From: an uncultured Lachnospiraceae bacterium
Lineage (GTDB): Bacteria; Bacillota; Clostridia; Lachnospirales; Lachnospiraceae
Direction of reading: 5' to 3'
Assembly (NCBI GenBank): GCA_947068385.1
Contig: CAMTBF010000207.1
Span: 1-6,682, forward strand
DNA length: 6,682 bases
Made by a program: the position numbers and the translations under genes. Shown in pieces: positions 6,175-6,682 of this stretch; the first letter of the stretch is position 1, and each line of letters opens with the position of its first letter. Under the pieces are notes generated by a model that saw only the letters and a list, made by a program, of their open reading frames with translations, did not search any database and was not told the DNA's origin.

Positions 6175-6682
6175 TTATTGTTTTGCATCAAAGCCTCCGC
6201 TGTCCACACCCATCTGCGCCCCGGAATTGTAGGCGCTCCTGGTATAATTGGCGGTCTCCGGCGCGGCCTTGTAGGCCTGCAGCATGTTCATCTCGAAGCT
6301 CACCAGTTCCAGTGCTTCCTCCAGCAGTTCCTTGTTCTGCTCGTTGGTCCGCTGCACCTCCCGGACCACGCTGCTCAGCCTGTCGTGGATCGCTGCCAGC
6401 TGGGCCTGCTCCGCGGGCCTGGGCGACAGCATCTCGATCAGGTTGGTCAGCTTCATTGTCTCAACATCCTTGTTCAAAACATTGGCGATATCCGCAGTGA
6501 CCTCAATCCGCCTCTTCTCCAGACGGTTGAGCCTGCCCACCACCTCCTGTTCATCATCCATGATTCTCTGTAGATCTTCTAGATTCGCGCTCGCGATGAT
6601 GCGCATCTTCTTCTGGGACAGGGCCAGAAGCCCCTCATATTCCTCGCTCTCCTGACCGAGCACCTCAATCAGGTTCTCCATT
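6175..6682 (-). CDS. flgN: FlgN family export chaperone for FlgK/FlgL, possibly 5'-partial
   Basis: FlgN is a cytoplasmic helical chaperone that holds the C-terminal helices of FlgK and FlgL and delivers them to the flagellar export apparatus. The 168 visible residues are almost wholly helical and charged, without cysteines. They open with MENLIEVLGQESEEYEGLLA, continue with helices over residues 30-70 and 88-137, and finish in a flexible Gly/Ser tail ending GGFDAKQ, an ending I associate with clostridial FlgN. Family length (about 140-165 aa) agrees. The first visible ATG is at 6681-6679, one base from the window edge, so no ribosome site can be seen. The frame is open to the edge, and a start a few residues further upstream (as in relatives with a short MASL-type lead) is quite possible. 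The adjacent flgK and flgL fit its client role. Recognition rests on overall pattern and context, as the family is poorly conserved. Confidence 0.9.
   Translation of the reverse strand, partial: MENLIEVLGQESEEYEGLLALSQKKMRIIASANLEDLQRIMDDEQEVVGRLNRLEKRRIEVTADIANVLNKDVETMKLTNLIEMLSPRPAEQAQLAAIHDRLSSVVREVQRTNEQNKELLEEALELVSFEMNMLQAYKAAPETANYTRSAYNSGAQMGVDSGGFDAKQ

Noticed and set aside
43..6682. Search for tRNA, rRNA, CRISPR array, insertion sequence, attachment site
   Set aside because: None seen; the window is almost fully covered by five flagellar genes with short gaps.

Overview
This window is a block of a late flagellar operon. All five genes lie on the minus strand and are transcribed from right to left: flgN, a first flgK, a second flgK, flgL, fliW. 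The protein features point to a motile member of the Clostridia, most likely Lachnospiraceae. These features are the two FlgK openings (MPLMGSLYVG and MPSQFFGLNIA), the FDAKQ end of FlgN, and the flgN-flgK-flgL-fliW order resembling that of Bacillus and clostridia. Hand-counted GC is about 55-57% in sampled conserved stretches. The family assignment is inference; no 16S or other marker is present.

Layout, in transcription order: flgN (6681-6175, at the right edge, so the true start may lie outside), a 30-base gap, flgK copy 1 (6144-4333, 603 aa), a 49-base gap, flgK copy 2 (4283-2298, 661 aa), a 93-base gap holding two inverted repeats, flgL (2204-537, 555 aa and much larger than the usual ~300 aa), a 69-base gap, and fliW (467 to the left end). 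I see no promoter and no intrinsic terminator in the window, so the block looks like the interior of a longer operon. csrA usually follows fliW but is not in the window. No gene-free stretch exceeds 93 bases apart from the terminal 42 bases.

The genes form one functional unit. FlgN is the cytoplasmic export chaperone for the hook-filament junction proteins. The FlgK proteins (HAP1) and FlgL (HAP3) are secreted and assemble in order on the hook tip, forming the adaptor on which flagellin polymerises. FliW couples flagellin level to translation by antagonising CsrA. The unusual points are the tandem, diverged flgK pair, the enlarged FlgL with an AT-richer central segment, cysteines in proteins that are normally cysteine-poor, and a few RNA-level inverted repeats that could be CsrA targets (speculative).

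The clearest anomaly is technical. Bases 1-42 are the 3' end of the Illumina TruSeq universal adapter, not genomic DNA. The apparent fliW stop codon takes its last base from that adapter, so the FliW C-terminus shown here is probably artificial. I found no previously undescribed biological system in this window.
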